64,000 nucleotides of DNA from Dolomedes plantarius (GCA_907164885.2 OU015495.1:105944045-106008044), one strand, 5' to 3'; positions 43,856 through 56,312 are shown, numbered from the stretch's first letter. Notes: generated by a model not told the origin, from the sequence alone. Translations and numbers: made by a program.

Positions 43856-44850
43856 TTGCTGTACAAGTGGTTGAGCACGGATGGTGAATACCATTTTAGA
43901 TGTTAGGAAATGCTGTGGTCGAGTCCCCGCTGCATGCGGTTTTCAAAATAGCAGAGAAAGCATGATAAGGCATTTAGTCCAATGTATCACAGAATTAATT
44001 GATTGTATCGTAGAAAAATTTCACCACTCTTTCGGGAAATGTGTGATGTAGAAGGAAAGCAAACTCTCGACTTATCTTTAGCAGTAGTCTCTGGTTGGCT
44101 GTAGCCTTCTGCAGATGTGTGTCTCAGCTTGTCCTCTGGAAAGCAATAGTTTTACCGATTTCCGCATAAATAAAATTTTAAATCCAATAATGTTTCATCT
44201 TCTGATGGCTTTTCCTCTCCAATGACTTTTAATCTCAATTTTGGTTTCCTCATTGGCTAGAATAGCATTGTCCTTTTTCTTCAAGTTTGACTTTGAGACC
44301 TTTTGCAATGAATCTCCCACCCATTATTTTGATAAATTACAATACGCCATCGTTATTAGAAAAGCCTGTATAGCACAAAATCATATCTCCTTCAAGAGAT
44401 TATATTTTTGTTTAAATCAACTAAAATTACTCCTAAAATATATGTCTAAAAATAGTGGGACTGTTTTCTTCTTTCCTGTAAATGCCCACGCCTCGGAAAG
44501 GGGAGATATGAACTGGTCCGATAAGAACTTCATAGCTTACATTTGTTTTTTCCCAGTCTATAGTAAGTAGCAGAAATTACTCGTTTTCTAATTTTTGGGT
44601 TACTATCATTTATGTAGTTAATTTTATTACGTCATTATTCCTATTTAACTGGAGTTCTTTTCTGTTTCAAAATCGTAGTTGCTAATTTCAAAACACGCAA
44701 GAGTATTTTCTTCTCTGTTATGATGCATATATTTTGTTCCTTCTTGATTTATTTTCATGAACATTTTAATTACTGATCTCTCCAAAGCTCTAAAAATCCC
44801 TTTCAATGTCATCGCTGATCTTGAGCAAATTCATATCTAACTCAAGCTAT
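43856..44850. other. Intergenic, nothing identified
   Basis: AT-rich sequence. An open frame at 44,241-44,570 has no motif and is probably chance. Confidence 0.5.
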
Positions 44851-45100
44851 AATTGAACCTGCAGTTTGAAGAAGGGAACGAATAAAAAAACTGTTTTTGT
44901 GGGAAATTAAAAAAAAATATTCATACTTTTCTTATTTATCATTTTTTCTTCACTAAACTTTTATATAAGATTCTTTACATTCACCCACTATTCCAGTACC
45001 TTGGACAGACCATTTGGACTACCCTTAAATAAACTATACGGTACAAAACGAATTTCAATTTTTTAGCGCTTGTTCCCTTCTTTAAACTGCAGGTTCAATT
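44851..45100. mobile_element. 250-bp MITE with about 40-bp TIRs
   Basis: AATTGAACCTGCAGTTTGAA at the left is mirrored at the right end, with homology over about 40 bp (shared GAAGGGAAC). I see no clear target duplication. Confidence 0.75.
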
Positions 45101-45948
45101 CCTACAAACCTATTAAACATAGGCGTGTGAGCATCTGAATCTCCAATGGTTTTTTCAAGGCTATATTAATGAGAAGACATACTAACACGTCTCTTCGTCT
45201 TGAACAGTCTATATAATTTTGGGTGTCGGAATAGTTACCAGTAAAAACCTGTTGCTCATGAATTAGCTAATTTGTCTCCTCTAAAAATCCACCATTGTTT
45301 TGCAGCTGGATTTTCTCTTAGATTAGTTCTACGAGTTATCAATATTTTCTTATTTCCTGTTTTGTCATTATGTTATAAGAATTCGCCTCTTATTCGAAAT
45401 TCAAAACAATAGTAAGACAATAACACAGTTTAAATTAATTTCTTTATGCGAGTACAATTAATTATATCAAAAGCCTCGAATAAAAGTTACGATAAATTCT
45501 GCTAAATTTCAGTCGTACCTAAATTGAAGTTTTATTTATTTGATCCTAAAATGCCAGAACAACTTTAATTAATATCGTATTTTCATTCTTTCGGTAAATA
45601 TGTATACTCTGGTGAATTGTGTTAGTTTAACTTTGCCCGTTTCACTTTGTAAATGAAATGACAAAAGTCATACTATGCATTTGTTGTTTTAATTAACTAC
45701 TTCCAACGTAAGCCCTTAATTTTATGTTGGGAAATACATTGACGGTGAGGTTTTCAAAAGAATGATGAATCTAAATATGCATGAAACTTAAACATTGTAT
45801 ATGATTATTTTTGAATTCTTGTTTTAATTTATATTTATATTTACTCTTCTCCGACCATCTAATTTAAGAGTTCAAAAAGTGTTGAATTCTTTATTATTGA
45901 AACGTTAAATACGAAGCTGAAGTAATCATTATTAATCTGTTTACAATA

Positions 45949-46809
45949 CAGAGGCTGTTCGCACATTTTTTAGACGATTTTGGTAAGCGGTAATAAAAAA
46001 TCGTTTGCTGCAAAAGAAATAATTGCAATTGTACTATGTTTTTAAAAGTCAAAATTATCGTCTACGGCTTGAAAATTTTGTTTTTATTCAAAATGGCGTT
46101 TTTAATGGAAAACAATTGTCACAATAGATGAATCATGGGTGTATTTAAATGATTGCAACAAAAAAAGAGCCATTTATTATCATAAAAGGGGAGAAAAAAA
46201 TTTAAGTACATGGTTCAAAGAATCGAAAGAAAGTTTTTCTAAGGGATTCATGATTGTTGCTGGTTTTTCTTATAATGCCAAGTTAAAAATAAAGAGAGTG
46301 GAAAAAAATGTCAAGATTAACTCCAAATACTATCAGGAACATATTTTATCGCCAATTTTTCTGAATGAAATACCATCGCTTTACCCACAGTGCCATCAAT
46401 CTGTGAGACTCCCTCAGGACAAAGCTAGCAGTCACACATCAAAATCCACTGTAAATTTCCTAAAAGAAATGGAACAAAAAACTGGTATCAAGGCCATACC
46501 TTTCACTGATATCACTAGTAAATTTCCCGATGTATCACCTATGGATTTTTGTGCTTTCGGACTTTTAAAATCTGCATTATCCAAACGTCGTCCCAAAACC
46601 CTTACAGGACTCTGGAAAGCTGTTCAGGAGGAATGGGATAGAATACCTTTTCTGACACTTCTAAAGGCATTATTATCCTGGAAATTGCGGTGTCGAAAGA
46701 TAGTTCAGAATAAGGGATGTCAAATAGAACATTTAAAACACAAGAATTTTATGTAATTTAGTTTTCTGAATACAATATACATCGTCTAAAAATGTGTGAA
46801 CAGCCTCTG
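45949..46809 (+). mobile_element. mariner-superfamily element (DD41D type), 5' deleted
   Basis: An 861-bp element with TIRs CAGAGGCTGTTCGCACATTT mirrored by CAGAGGCTGTTCACACATTT, and TA at 45947-45948 and 46810-46811. The N-terminal DNA-binding half of the gene is missing, so it cannot be autonomous. Confidence 0.92.
46106..46756 (+). pseudogene. Transposase catalytic half, DD41D
   Basis: The open frame runs from about 46,106 to TAA at 46,756 and covers only the catalytic core. First Asp is in TIDESWVYLND, second in LPQDKASSHTS and third in SPMDFCAFG, with 41 residues between the second and third. This is the DD41D spacing described for rosa-type mariners. There is no start codon in context and no helix-turn-helix region, so it is a truncated copy despite an uninterrupted core. 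Confidence 0.85.
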
Positions 46810-46811
46810 TA

Positions 46812-47444
46812 GAAGTAAAGAAAATCGAAGATTTTTACTTGTTTGATGAGAATTAATAGCTAAAATTGGTTGGAAACTAACCCCATTTTTCTGTTGTTTC
46901 ATTGAACAAAGTTAAATATTGACAGTCCCATCCTCTTTCCATTTTCCTCCCGTCCAAAACAAATTTATTTATTTAGTAAAATAGAGATGGGGAATTTATA
47001 CGTGGGAGGCAATGCAATAATTTGGATTTCAAACAAATTCAGTCTGGGGTAAGGCTTCAATTAGAATTTTAGACAAAGGGAATATGGAAGTTTCAAAAGT
47101 TTACCACTAAAACATTATTATTTCTCTATTTACATAACAGACGATGGTTCTTATATAATAGAGCTCGAGCGCACTTTACCTAGTTCAGGCACGTTTTGCG
47201 TGCTAAACCTGAAAATGTGCATGCAATGTTTACGATGCTACTCAAAAGTTTTAAACTGGCAATTAATGCTAGTGTATTAAATGAATGAGGGTAAAAGGAC
47301 AGTGTTCATGGCGATATTTAAGATTTTTAATGCTATGCTTTACAAAAGAAGACCCATTTAATTTATCACTACTTGAATGTATTTTCCCTCCCTGGTTGAA
47401 TGATTGGTGTGACCCAGACACTCCTTTCTAAAGTGCAAACACTA
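46812..47444. other. Intergenic, nothing identified
   Basis: AT-rich, without supported genes or bounded repeats. Confidence 0.5.
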
Positions 47445-47650
47445 ATAGCCGCCCACATGTTATAGTGGTTAGTGTCGTAAACTTCCCCGCAGTGGCCTTA
47501 GGTTTAAATACCGAATAAGGCCTGGTGGTTACCGTGTAGTCCCCTCATAGAGAGCATTGCTGGTTCACCTAAATGGTGTTCACATAAAGTAGACAGTAAG
47601 ACGTCGCGGTGAATAACAAAAGGGGAATGTTTCATGACAAGTGCCTCCGC
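47445..47650 (+). mobile_element. tRNA-derived SINE (probable)
   Basis: A-box-like TTATAGTGGTTAGTGTCG and B-box-like GGTTTAAATACC lie about 35 bp apart at 47,460-47,510. The body then runs into the (TA)n at 47,654. Confidence 0.65.
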
Positions 47651-47763
<113 letters not shown>

Positions 47764-47777
47764 CACACACACACACA

Positions 47778-48949
47778 CTCAAACCTGCTTTTGTGCGGTC
47801 TTTTTTTTGTGCCATTTTTTTTGTGTGGTATATGAAAATTTCAATCAAATTAGAACATAATTGACGAAGTTATCAATAAAAAAAATTAGTAGGTTTGGTC
47901 GGCCATTTAATTTTTTCGATTTTTGATATTTCATCACATTACATATGTACTGATACTGATTTGCAAATGAAATGCAGCATTGCGTCAGCCAATTACATTA
48001 CATATGTATTGAATTATATAATCGCATTATTTAATTGACGTCCTTCAAAGTGCTTTCATATTCCTGGACCATTAAGATAAGATTCATTTCAAAGCGTAAA
48101 TTTAAGGTATATTTATTATATTTTCTATTTAGATATAAATTTTTAGGACTTTTATTTTATTTTTGGACATAACCCCTGAAAATGAATAAGGGTAAAAACA
48201 AAGCGAAGAGAAAGGCAATTTCCTTAGAAACTACGATTTTAAAACGAATAGCAGAAGGTGAAGGATCCACAACTCTTGCCAAATTATTTGGATTAGGTGA
48301 ATCCACTATAAGAGGCATACATAAACGTGCAAGTTAAATAAATAAATCTGGTAATTGTGCCACAAACGAAAGCTCTAAACGAGCATCATATTCAAGAAAC
48401 ATTTTGATAGAGAAAACGGAAAAGGCGCTCATATTGTGGATTCAAGAATTAACTCAAAAACGAATCCCCATTGACGGAGAATTAATTTAAGAGAAAGCTA
48501 TACGGTTTTATAATCAGCTGAAGGATTTAGAGCTGTCTAGTTCATCGTCTCACATTGGAAGCCCGAAATTTTCTGCAAGCAATGGCTGGTTAGTCGAGAT
48601 TTTACAACGACACGCCCTTCACAATCTGAAGATAAAGGGCGAAGCTGCATCCACTGATGAAACAGCCGCAAAAAATTATTCTAAACTGTTAGCAAAAATT
48701 ATTGAAGATGGTGGATATTGCCCGGATCAAGTATTTAATGCTGAGTATTTAATTCCTAATTATTTCGTAAGGTTTTGAGTTATTTTCTACGTGAGACTTT
48801 TTTTATGCGGTCCCTATTCACAGCATAAAAAATACTTTTTAAATGTGTTGCGAAAAATATTTTTTATAGCTACTCGTGAAGTTTTGTGCGATTTTCTTGA
48901 TGCGTTTTCTTTTATGCGGTCCCTATCCACCGCACAAAAACAGGTTTGA

Positions 48950-48950
<1 letters not shown>
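47778..48950 (+). mobile_element. pogo/Tigger-like element with decayed transposase
   Basis: An 1173-bp element with TIRs CTCAAACCTGCTTTTGTGCG and mirrored CTCAAACCTGTTTTTGTGCG. The right end abuts (TA)n and the left end abuts (CA)n. It carries the remnant at 48,182-48,778. Confidence 0.88.
48182..48778 (+). pseudogene. Tigger-like transposase N-terminal half, broken
   Basis: ATG at 48,182 is followed by a CENP-B/psq-type helix-turn-helix (TTLAKLFGLGESTIRGIHKR). In-frame stops occur near 48,336 and 48,488, then a CENP-B-like second DNA-binding region. It is cut off at CPDQVFNAE, where intact relatives have the first catalytic Asp, so the DDE core is absent. Confidence 0.82.

Positions 48951-49020
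<70 letters not shown>
48951..49020. repeat. (TA)n microsatellite 2 of 4
   Basis: An uninterrupted TA tract between the pogo-like and Tc1-like elements. Confidence 0.98.
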
Positions 49021-49024
<4 letters not shown>

Positions 49025-49093
49025 CTACCATACTGTCTAAGAATAAATATTTGGACACCTGTGATAGAAAAGAAAAACAAAATTTATTCATAT

Positions 49094-49947
49094 TCAATAG
49101 TTGGTAGAGCATCCACGAGATGCAGTTACAGCCTTAACCCTCTGAGACATACTTTCCACGAATCCTTGAATGTCGGCAAGTTGAATATTCTTCCACTCGG
49201 CTTGGAAAAGACATGTAAGTTCCTTCCCTGATTTTGAACGGTTTTTGCACCCCTTAATTCGGCTATCCAACTCGTCCCAGAGGTTCTCCATAAGGTTCAA
49301 GTCTGGGCTCTGGGCAGGCCAGTCCCTTCGATTAACCCCATTGTCAGCATACCAATCCATGGTGGACATCGCAACATGGCAGCTGGCATTGTCGTCCAGG
49401 AAGTAACATGGTTTCCAACCCGTAAAGCTGCCACAACAAAGGAAGCACACTGTCATTCAAAATAGTGCAGTAGTCGTCGGTGTTGAGCTTACCATGAATT
49501 GGGACCAAGGTCTCAGTCCATACCAAGAAAAACACATTCAGACCATAATTACACCTCCGCCGAACTTTACTGTGGGCACAATGCATTCTTGCAGGAGGCG
49601 TTCTCCAGGCAGACGCCAGACCGAGACATCTCAACAATAGAAAGTGAAATTTGATTCGTCGTTTCAGAGAATCCGCTTCCACCGATCTACGGTTCACTTT
49701 CGACGTGCCTTGCACCACATTAACCGAGCAGCGCAGTTGGACTTTATGATCAAAGACGACAATAACCGCTCACCTTCCACTTCTGAATCACATAGGCCAC
49801 TGTCGATTTTGGGTAATTCAGCTCGCTAGTGTCCCTTAAGGATAGGTAATTTCTGTAATACCCGATGATTACACCTTTCTCGAAATCAGATAACCCTGCA
49901 CTTAGTGGCATTTTACATGCGACTAATGACAATGTTGTTTCCCACAC
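49094..49947 (-). pseudogene. Tc1-like transposase, frameshifted
   Basis: The N-terminal helix-turn-helix (FEKGVIIGYYRNYLSLRDTS) is at 49,750-49,947. The catalytic end is at 49,094-49,456 with FLDDNASCH and SPDLNLMENLWDEL; 34 residues separate the Asp from the Glu, giving DD34E. The middle is split over other frames (49,344-49,718), so at least two frameshifts and internal loss have occurred. The product would be inactive. Confidence 0.88.
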
Positions 49948-49956
49948 GATATTTAC

Positions 49957-49993
49957 ACGCCCTCCGCCTTCAAGGCGGAACGGCGGAGGGCGT
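49957..49993. repeat. GC-rich 12-bp hairpin inside the Tc1-like element
   Basis: ACGCCCTCCGCC (49957-49968) pairs perfectly with 49982-49993. The loop itself contains a GCGG that can pair alternatively with CCGC. It is notable in such AT-rich DNA. Confidence 0.93.
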
Positions 49994-50056
49994 GACGTAT
50001 ATCAGGACCGCAGATATCGTCCTTTGCATGGGTGTCCAAATTCTTATAGGTAGATA

Positions 50057-50057
<1 letters not shown>

Positions 50058-50127
<70 letters not shown>
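50058..50127. repeat. (TA)n microsatellite 3 of 4
   Basis: A TA tract between the Tc1-like and long-TIR mariner elements. Confidence 0.98.
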
Positions 50128-50131
<4 letters not shown>

Positions 50132-50133
50132 TA

Positions 50134-51397
50134 CAGGGTGTCCATAATTAAAGTCCCACTTTCAAAAGACTGTAAAAAAAGAACCACTGGTCAGAATGAC
50201 TTCAAATTTGAACTGAATATACTGGAAGAAGGGGAAACGATTTGGCATAATAAAAAAAGTTCCAAAATGTATCAATAGATGGCGCTGTAAGCGGCATAAC
50301 GAAAGTGGATTCGCCTACAAGTGACATTTTGAGGAAAACATCTTGCATGAAAATTATTCTATCCAGACATGCACGCTGCTGAAGTGTTGGAATGACCTGG
50401 CTGCGCAAAAGACTTGCATACCGTTTACCATTAACGGTACAGGTAACAGGACCCACAGGACCTATCTCCTCGAAAAAAAATGGCCCTACCATACATGATG
50501 CTGTCAACCGCACCACACAGTTACCTTTGGCGAATGCATCGGTACTGGTTGAGTTGCGAATGGGCTTTCCTTTTCCCATATCCTGCAATTTTGTATGTTG
50601 ACAAACCCGTGAAGGTGGAAATGGGCTTCATCTCTCCACAAAATGTTCCATGACCATTCATTGTCCACTTGCATGCGAGCGAGAAATTCCAGAACAAACG
50701 CTTGTCGTCTTGGCAGGTCAGCAGGAAGCAACTCCTGAACATGTGTAATTTTGTATGGATAGCAATGCAGGATATTGCGTATAATTTTGTGCACCGTACT
50801 CGCAGGCATGTCTAAACATCGGGCAATACCACGTGCACTGCACGTTTGCACACCACTGCTCGTCCCTTTCCCTAATGCTATGGCCACATCTTCTACCACT
50901 ACTGACGTCGAAGCAATTGATTTCCTACCTCTGCCAGATTTCACTTCAAAAGAACCTGTTTCCTCAAATTTCTGAATCATATTCTTTAGACCCTTTGCAG
51001 AAATCGGACCACAGCCTTTTCTCATTCCCTTTAATGACCGGAATTTCTTTAAAGCTGCAGGCACACAGTCGTCGTTCTTGTAGAAGAGCTTCACCAGAAG
51101 AGCGCGATCCTTCATTGAGAGACTCATGACAAGCTACTCAGATACAATATGATGGGAACGCTACATATCCCGCGCTTTTATACCACATGCAATGTGTCGT
51201 GCGCATGAGTGTCTTTTAATTAGTTTGCATAGTATGCCGCTTACAGCGCCATCTATTGATACATTTTGGAACTTTTTAAATATGCCAAATCGTTTCCCCC
51301 TTCTTCCAGTATATTCAGTTCAAATTTGAAGTCATTCTGACCAGTGGTTCTTTTTTTGCAGCCTTTTGAAAGTGGAACTTTAATTATGGACACCCTG
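50134..51397 (-). mobile_element. mariner-superfamily element with about 165-bp TIRs
   Basis: A 1264-bp element with ends CAGGGTGTCCATAATTAAAG on both sides and homology continuing about 165 bp inward at roughly 95% by eye. TA duplications are at 50132-50133 and 51398-51399. The high arm identity suggests recent activity or conversion. Confidence 0.94.
50300..51127 (-). pseudogene. mariner-type transposase lacking its last catalytic residue
   Basis: From MSLSMKDRALLVKLFYKND at 51,127 the frame runs through a helix-turn-helix region, first Asp in WRDEAHFHLHG and VTVWCG, where a one-base frameshift occurs near 50,510. It continues in the next frame to FMQD (second Asp) at about 50,335. After that the expected GAPPH...third-acid region is missing and the sequence drops into the terminal repeat. 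It is an internal-deletion derivative. Confidence 0.9.
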
Positions 51398-51408
51398 TAT
51401 ATATACAT

Positions 51409-51424
<16 letters not shown>

Positions 51425-51480
<56 letters not shown>
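51425..51480. repeat. (TA)n microsatellite 4 of 4
   Basis: A TA tract preceded by (CA)n, right of the long-TIR mariner element. Confidence 0.98.
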
Positions 51481-51483
<3 letters not shown>

Positions 51484-51584
51484 ATGAAAAATATATACAT
51501 TTTGAATCTCAACCTATTTTTGACAGGTTCAGAGCGCTGAAGTAATCCTTCGCTACTCGAGTGCTAAATCTTTCCGAATGTAAA

Positions 51585-51690
51585 GTTTAAAACTGATTCC
51601 GAACGGCTACAAATATTCTTTCCAGAAAAAAGAACCCCAGACATAGGTACAGCCACGAATGCCAGTTACCTAGTCATCCAATTATCTCTG
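51585..51690 (-). mobile_element. Diverged copy of the 31.6-kb SINE
   Basis: GATTCCGAACGGCTA, GAATGCCAG and TCTCTGG blocks follow the order seen at 31,600-31,700, but the A and B boxes are decayed. Confidence 0.7.
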
Positions 51691-51699
51691 GGTTGCCCC

Positions 51700-52688
51700 C
51701 AATGAAAGATCGGTAAGGCATAATACGTATCAGCTTGCGAGTGAATGTACCGTTTCCTGGATGCCGGTAATAATGCCGACTATGTAAGCTAGCATTTTAG
51801 CTGCATCACCAAAGGCACTTCAGTGGCTTAAGGACGATGATTGAATGGATGGACGAGCTGAGGAATGATCAGAATCAACCGGTTGACATCAATTACGTTT
51901 GTATCGATAATGCGATGGCATACATTGTCGTCTACATCTAGCAAAGTGGCCACATTCACCACTGCCAAATGATTTGTCAGTCAATAATCAGCGCTACGAC
52001 AATCGCACTTTAACATAATGCACCGATATCAATTATACTGAGCCAAGCGATTTCACATGACATAACGAAAAGATTTAAATTGGGAATAATACTGTCGGAA
52101 CTCAGAATTGAGCTGCTTTAGAAAGTGGAAAATCAGAGATAATACTGCCTGAAGATATGAGACAACGATGTAAACTCTTATACGATTACTCACAGTAATG
52201 CATTTCCTAAATGCATAACTGTGAATTTATTTTCTTATAATCAAAATAGTATTATCACTGTAGTGACTACAGGTATTAATTCCCAAACGTTTTCTTTCCC
52301 GTATGATTATAGGAGGATCGTTTCTCATTTTAAGCTAAGAGCCTGTAATTTGTTTGGAAGCAAACTTCGTCCGATCTATGGAGTTTATTTAACAGTTTTA
52401 AAGTTCTAGAGTTCTCTCTATTCATAATTTAAATTTTTATAGTAATTTTAACTACTGACGTCTTTCCCAGTGACATATAAGCTTAATATATTGTGGTTAT
52501 TTGAAAACGATATACCAAATGAGTTTAATTTTTAAAAATACATACGATTCTCCAAATTCGCAGAGGTTAACCAAAGGACGTAGAACCAAGAAAAACTTTT
52601 AGTAACCGCGAAAACGTCTGTCCATCCTGCATTAACTGTTAATACTATTCACTGTACTTAACAATAATAATAATAATAATACACTATA
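51700..52688. other. Intergenic, (TAA)n only
   Basis: AT-rich sequence with a short (AAT)n at about 52,661-52,680 and no supported gene. Confidence 0.5.
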
Positions 52689-52693
52689 CTTTT

Positions 52694-52920
52694 TGTAGTG
52701 TATTAACTATAACTGTTAACCTCCATGGACAGCTTTAACTGTGACCATGATAACAAGCGGGAAACGAGAACGAGAAGTTTCCATTAGTCGGTAACGATTA
52801 TCTTGTGCGTAGCGTGTAAATAGATGTACCGTAGCGTTTAGATAGACTGTAAATAAATGTGTTATAGGATTGAGAGTTCTTCTCTTTTAATGGACACATG
52901 CATAACAGTCGGACACGACA
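52694..52920 (+). mobile_element. Solo LTR, 227 bp, 5-bp target duplication
   Basis: It begins TGTAGTG and ends ACGACA, has AATAAA at 52,852, and is flanked by CTTTT on both sides (52689-52693 and 52921-52925). The family (BEL/Pao or gypsy) cannot be told from the LTR alone. Confidence 0.82.
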
Positions 52921-52925
52921 CTTTT

Positions 52926-54896
52926 ACAGAATAAATCTAAAGTTACAGTATGGCCCACAAACACGCAGAATCAATATAAAACATACTGTATGTGATTCAA
53001 TATATGGACTTAAGTACCTTAAAAATTATTAAAGTTTACAACACACAGTTATATACAATACAGTATGACAAAAGCTATAAGCAGCACAATATAATATACA
53101 GAATAGTTCTGTGTTTTATAAATATTTACAACTTCAGTATAGCAGAAGACTGCACCCCTCACCCCCCCAAAAAATTGCTATTGAATTACTAATGCTAAAC
53201 GCGGAGATAATCACGTCCGCAAGAGTTCAATCTTGCAAAAAATCGAGCATTGTCTCAGTAATAATTAGAAGTCGACAACCGACAAAAACAAAAAGAAATA
53301 GTCATTATGCATTTAAAAAATTGGATTTTGAAAGCTGTATGGCGCAATGAAAAAGTTATTAAACAAAATTCGTTTCCCTCGCTTAGAGCTATGATAAAAT
53401 CAATAATTAATTGCCTTTAATTTTCCCTTAGCAACGAAAAATTAATGTGGTTAAGGCACTTATTAATTTTGAGATTAATTTTGAAGACATTTACAAGCTT
53501 ATGTTTAGAGCAGAAATGAAAAAAAAGGGAACAGATACATATGATTAAAAATTTTTTTATTATAGTGACTTGATAATCCAAAATAAAAGACATTACGGAA
53601 GGGAGCAGAATTTTCAGTAATCTAGTTTATCAAATTATATTTTACGATGTCAAAAAATAAATTGCGATTTCGACAACTCCTTAACACCGGAGATTAGAAG
53701 AGCCTTTAAGCTCGCATAATGAATTGAAACCTAAAAGTACTCCCCTACAGCCGTCCTCGTTCTTTATTTTACATTTATTTCTAGGCATGACTATTCCGCC
53801 GACTCGAGTCGATAAATCCTTTAAAACCAAATCCTCTAATTTAAAAACTTTTGTTTTAGCTGACAGGAAATAAATTCCATTGGCATGTAGTAAAATTAGA
53901 ATATGAATTTTCCCTCCATATTTCATCTGTATTTAATTTATTTTTAGAAAGCAGGATGAACATTTCACAGAGGTGCAGGAGGGGGAAGGAATTTTCAGGT
54001 GCAGCAATAAAGAACATATATGCAAAGTAGAAGGTTGGAGAGTCCCCTTCTAGAAAAATTAAAAGGAAAATTTGTCGGGGAATTATATTAGAGATGTCGG
54101 TTTTTTAATGTTGCAGAGTTCACTGAAATTATGCTATTTTCCACTAGTTGTTATATGGAATAATTATTTTTACAATATTTTTAGGTTTTGTATTAATTAA
54201 TGCGGTTTAATTATGTGAAATTATTGAATAACAAGACATTAAAGAGGTGGAATATAATCCATTCAGATATAATTTTTCATAAGCAAAATGGCTTAGAAAT
54301 ACGGTCTTTTTTAATTACTTTTAAACTGAAGAGGTTCAAAACTCCCTTTTTTATCTGGAAAGAGGCGAGTTTGAAAGTTCATTAACCATCAATGAGGTAT
54401 GAATGAATTTGCGAAACGAATTATTCATTCTCGCTGAATACAAGCATCGGCCTCTTGCAAATGGGTTTGTAGATTCGAAACCACTAATTTGTTAGTGGTT
54501 TCAATGCGTTCCGTTGTTGTTATCACTGCCTACTCATTTGAAGCTAAATAAGTTTTTGAAAAAATATATATTTATAGCATTAAAAGATAAGAAAAACAGA
54601 CCAAGTGATTACAGAGTTAAATAAACAGCCAACTAACACGTCTCAAATAAATAAATCGCCTTCCTATTGCCCTGTAGTTGGCTGAGGGTGTGCAACACAT
54701 TCATGGAGATCTATTTCTTAAATTGTTGGCCTAAATTGATGTCAAAAAATTTCTTTGCTATAAAAGATATATACAAATTTTTACTTTATGTCATTGTATT
54801 GCTAAAGTATATTAGACGGTTATATACTGAATTGCCCATAAAAAACGGCGAAACTTGAGTCCTTGAATACTGTTGAATATGCTGGTGGTACGCATA
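52926..54896. other. Intergenic, nothing identified
   Basis: AT-rich sequence without supported genes. Confidence 0.5.
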
Positions 54897-55181
54897 TACA
54901 GGGTGTCTCACAATGATTGGGACAAACTTTAAGGGGAGATAGGGCCTGTCAAAATGATTCAAAATTGCATAGCAACCCATGATCGCAAACGTCACGGGAA
55001 AGTGGTATTAGAGGTACAAGAAATGAAGGAATACAAGACAGAGATTATCAGAAATAATTTACTACTCATAAATATTGCCACATTTCGAAAGGAAACCGTC
55101 GTGCGCCATGACACAACATTATAATGCCACATTTCATTTAGAAATGTGGAATTATCGTGACGCATCGTACGTGACGCAGGT

Positions 55182-56312
55182 CTCAAACTGAACCCGAAGA
55201 AATACCTGTTCGGGGCTAAACAAATAAATATTCTTGGACACCTAATAACAGAAGACGGAGTAAGACCCGACCCTGATAAATTACGGGCAGTTATTGATTT
55301 TCCAACTTCGAGAAATGTGCACGACGTAAGAAGCTTCCTAGGTCTATGTTCCTATTACCGTCGCTTCATTAAAAACTTTTGCGTTAAAGCCCAGCCATTG
55401 CAGAAGCTACTAAAGAAAGAATCAGCGTTCACTTGGGGTCAATTAGAGGCTGCCTCTTTTGATAACTTAAAGGAAGCGCTTACATATGACCCTGTACTAG
55501 AGCTGTACGATGAAAACGCTCCAACAGAACTCCACACGGACGCCAGCGGTTACGGAATTTGCGCTATCTTGGTCCAAATTCAAGACGGCCGCGAAACAAT
55601 AATAGCTTACGCATCCCAAACACTCACTAGGTCAGAGAAAAACTATTCAACCACGGAAATAGAATGTCTTGCTGTGATATGGGCAATCCACAAATTCCGT
55701 CCTTATTTATCTGGCAGACCTTTTGCGGTGGTAAAGGATCATCACGCATTGTGCTGGTTAACAGGACTGAAAGATCCATCGGGAAGGCTTGCTATATAGG
55801 CGCTAAGGTTACAAGAATACGACGTCTCCATATCCTATAAGAGCGGACGAAAGAATAAGGACGCGGACTGTCTTTCGAGACATCCCATAGATATGGACTC
55901 TTCGGAGGAGACAGGAATAGTTGCTGCATTTACGGATATCGCTGCCGATCAAAGGAATGATTCGAAGTTAGCAGAATTAATACATGCTCTAGAGAAGTCC
56001 GAGCTAGTCAAGGGAGAATTTGAACTAATAAATGGCGTCCTTTGTAAGAAAAACTACGATCCGTCCGAGAAAAAGTGGTTACCCGTAATCCCTAGGCACC
56101 TACGATTGGACGTTCTCCGGCATTTCCACGATGCGCTTACTGCGGGTCACTTAGGGTTTGCGAAAACTTACGACAGAATCAGGAAACGATTCTTTTGGCC
56201 TAGACTGTACCGAACCGTAAGACCTATGTTTCTCATTGTCGAGAATGTCAAAGGAGATAACATTTATCACGGAAACCACCTGGCCGTCTTATCTCCATCC
56301 CTCCAACCGTAG
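55182..56312 (+). pseudogene. gypsy pol: RT thumb, RNase H, integrase zinc finger
   Basis: The frame holds a reverse-transcriptase end (NILGHLITEDGVRPD, FLGLCSYYRRFI), an RNase H with TDASGYG and YSTTEIECLAVIWA, and a TAG at 55,797 where relatives have Trp. It then resumes in frame through KNKDADCLSR to the integrase HHCC region (GHLGFAKTYDRIRKRFFWPRLY). A frameshift near 56,225 breaks the Cys pair. The 5' part of pol is absent. Confidence 0.93.

Larger units (their letters stand above)
49033..50057 (-). mobile_element. Tc1-like element (DD34E)
   Basis: A 1025-bp element with TIRs CTGTCTAAGAATAAATATTTG and mirrored CTATCTACCTATAAGAATTTG, followed by GGACACC on both sides. TA duplications are at 49031-49032 and 50058-50059, and the right end sits in (TA)n. 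Confidence 0.9.

Noticed and set aside
44241..44570. 109-codon plus-strand frame
   Set aside because: Phe-rich translation of AT-rich DNA with no family resemblance.
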